A stretch of 64,000 nt of DNA from Dipteris shenzhenensis (Eukaryota > Polypodiophyta > Polypodiopsida > Gleicheniales), in the NCBI GenBank assembly GCA_047967505.1, contig CM106539.1, one strand, 5' to 3'. Below are positions 62,091 to 64,000 of the stretch, piece by piece (positions within the stretch are counted from its first letter, which is position 1; each line of letters begins with the position of its first letter). Made by a program: the position numbers and the translations under genes. The notes below the pieces were generated by a model. It was not told where the DNA came from, ran no database searches, and was given only the letters and a program-made list of their open reading frames with translations.

Positions 62091-64000
62091 CTAACACAAG
62101 CACTATTTGGGAACCGCGGTTAGGACCACCTCCTAATACTAGGTTTGTCCCAAGTGCTTTAATACGGTTAACACAAGTGCTATTTTCGCTAGTAGGGAGA
62201 GATGGAAAGAATAGCAATATGCCTTGGCACCCTACGGGCCCAAGAGCCTTTGGTTGTAAAAGAGAAGGAGAGTGCTAAAAAGGAAAAGGGTTGGCCCTCC
62301 CTTCAAAAGGTGACTTGTATAAAAGGCCAAAGCGTTGACTTTGTTCTTCATTGCTATGGCTCTAAGATAAATGAGAGATGTATGCAATGCTACCACTGGA
62401 GTAGAAGAAACCAGTTGAAAAGACAGATGTAATCTTGAATGGTGAAATTTTAAAGAATAAAAAAGAGAGTCAACGGAAGGATGTGTGGGTTCTAGCTCAA
62501 AGTTGTTAGCATTAAAGGACCCATTAGTCCTAATGTGTAGCACAAAGGACCAAGCACCAAAGTCAAATCAAGATGTGGCAACAATTGGTTTTGCTATACA
62601 ATATGAATGGTCCACAAGGAGAAATCTTCAATCCCTAACCCTATATATGAGAATCAAGGAAAACTTTGAAGGAAACCAAGAGCCACCAAGATAAAAACTA
62701 AACAACTAGCTAGAAATTGCCAAGTTGATTCTACAATTAGTTCATGGCAAATAAAGGACCCCATCAAAAAATATAATAAGTCAAGAATGACTTCCAAGGA
62801 TAACCTACAACTAATGAATGAATTGAAAAAGACTTAGCTAAAGTAGTTAAATAAATTGAAAGTGCAACTAGATCAAGAACAAGAACAAAGAACAAATCTT
62901 ACCTTTTACCATATAAAATAACAATAAGGGGAGAACTCATGGACTGAAGTAAAAGTTGACATACAAAAGGGCCTGACAAGACTCTATACCATCTACCAAT
63001 ACTGACAAGGTGGAATTAAAAGCACTCCATAAATAAAATTTTACATTGGAGGATAGACCAACCATGAAGATAACAAGGGAGAAAACATTGGAGCCACCTA
63101 ACCAAGCACTACCCACATGGACCTATTGAAGTACATCACTTGGGCAATAGTTATTATCAATTCATAGAGTACAAGGTAAAGCACATGACCTATCAAAGGG
63201 AAGTACATGACTTCGGCAATAGTTAGAATCAATTCAAGTAGTACAAGGTAAAGCAACTTAGACACTTCAAGTAGTGGGGCAATTGACTCACACTCATTAA
63301 CAGTGTCATTGTTACCATTGCTAACACTTGAATCACCATTAATAGCTGCACTTCCATCTCCCATTGCATATGTCTCTAAAACCCAAATCATCAAACAATG
63401 AAATTATTGTCATCCTTGAATCACTATGATTCTAGGGCCATCAAGTGAAAAAAAAGTATTGCTTCAAAAGAAAAATTGTAACGTCCTTGACAAGGACATA
63501 GAGATACCGAATTATCATAGTTTGATGGTTCATAAACCTCCATAGAAAATGTAGGTTATCCATAAATTTTGTCTGAAATCTTTTGCATAGAACTAAACCT
63601 TGAACAATGATGTATGCAGACATTCCCCATCTGTGGTAGACTCAAAGTTTCCTGCCACATTTCACAACCCAAATGAATTCCCAAATCCAGCAAACGATGA
63701 ATTTTTTAAGAGTTGATCATTATGGGATGGGGAAAATATGAATTATGAGTGGAAAGTCTCATGCCCAATAGCATCAGATTCTTAAAAGTTTTATTTGCCC
63801 TTTACCAACCAACCAGATTAATACCATGACTAATCATCTTCCATGGAAGGTCAGCACATAGGGAACTGGATCTTGATCACTCTTCAATTATTCATTTAAA
63901 AATGGAGCACATCACATATATAGCCAAACATCCTGACAAATGCTTACGGAGCAAATGGAAGCTTTCTAGTCACGAATTGTACAACATCCAAGACCTATCA
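62091..64000. other. Unassigned right edge
   Basis: TGTATAAAAGGCC near 62310 is a TATA-like box within LTR-like sequence. A 72-bp period duplication covers 63128-63256. A minus-strand segment at about 63277-63390 (MGDGSAAINGDSS) is preceded by a TTTTAG acceptor-like site and might be an upstream exon. Nothing else was recognised. Confidence 0.35.

Noticed and set aside
1-64000. An alternative genetic code or UAG readthrough to explain the many TAG stops
   Set aside because: Sister copies have ordinary CAG or TGG at the same places, and frameshifts and deletions accompany the stops, so decay is the better explanation.

Overview
This window looks like the transposon-filled nuclear DNA of a land plant with a large, repeat-rich genome. 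Copia and Ty3/gypsy retrotransposons with plant-type chromodomain, zinc-knuckle and primer-binding-site features, plus plant L1-type LINEs, fill most of it. The mix would suit a fern, lycophyte or bryophyte better than a flowering plant; this is an inference, because no housekeeping gene or rRNA is present to fix the taxon. No tRNA, rRNA, CRISPR or intact ordinary host gene was recognised.

Layout. 1-6.3 kb: a decayed L1-type LINE (copy A) split by a 2.0-kb non-autonomous LTR element (NA-1) with a clean GAGAC target duplication. 6.3-7.5 kb: a minus-strand 404-codon ORF with a GIY-YIG endonuclease fold signature, Penelope-like in style. 7.6-14.3 kb: a nearly complete copia element (copia-1), itself split by a 589-bp fold-back MITE. 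14.35-22.4 kb: a minus-strand chromovirus-like gypsy (gypsy-1) whose 5' LTR carries a young 5'-truncated LINE (copy B). 22.4-29.3 kb: the 3' half of a plus-strand gypsy (gypsy-2) whose LTR holds a rearranged second copia (copia-2). 29.3-36.2 kb: LTR and LINE scraps, then gypsy-3 broken by a gag-only copia-like element (NA-2) and by LINE copy C. 38.5-43.5 kb: a second L1-type LINE family with ORF1 and ORF2. 43.5-45.4 kb: a large direct duplication bounded by GT microsatellites. 46.9-52.2 kb: a different, Tat-like gypsy with an additional protease-like ORF after the integrase. 55.3-56.3 kb: the 3' end of a minus-strand copia. 57.0-59.6 kb: a minus-strand, intron-containing gene fragment whose exons encode an amino-DNA-methyltransferase-like domain order. 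59.6-64 kb: degenerate coding debris and short repeats.

The window reads as layers of insertion: the host elements are old, and LINE copy B, copia-1 and NA-1 are younger, as judged by clean target duplications or near-identical LTRs. Many in-frame stops are TAG where a sister copy or the family has Gln or Trp, which fits deamination of methylated cytosine in a silenced region. The points most worth a second look are the spliced methyltransferase-like gene, the GIY-YIG ORF, the motif-dense copia leaders, the covarying hairpin array in the gypsy-1 LTR, and the extra protease ORF of the Tat-like element.
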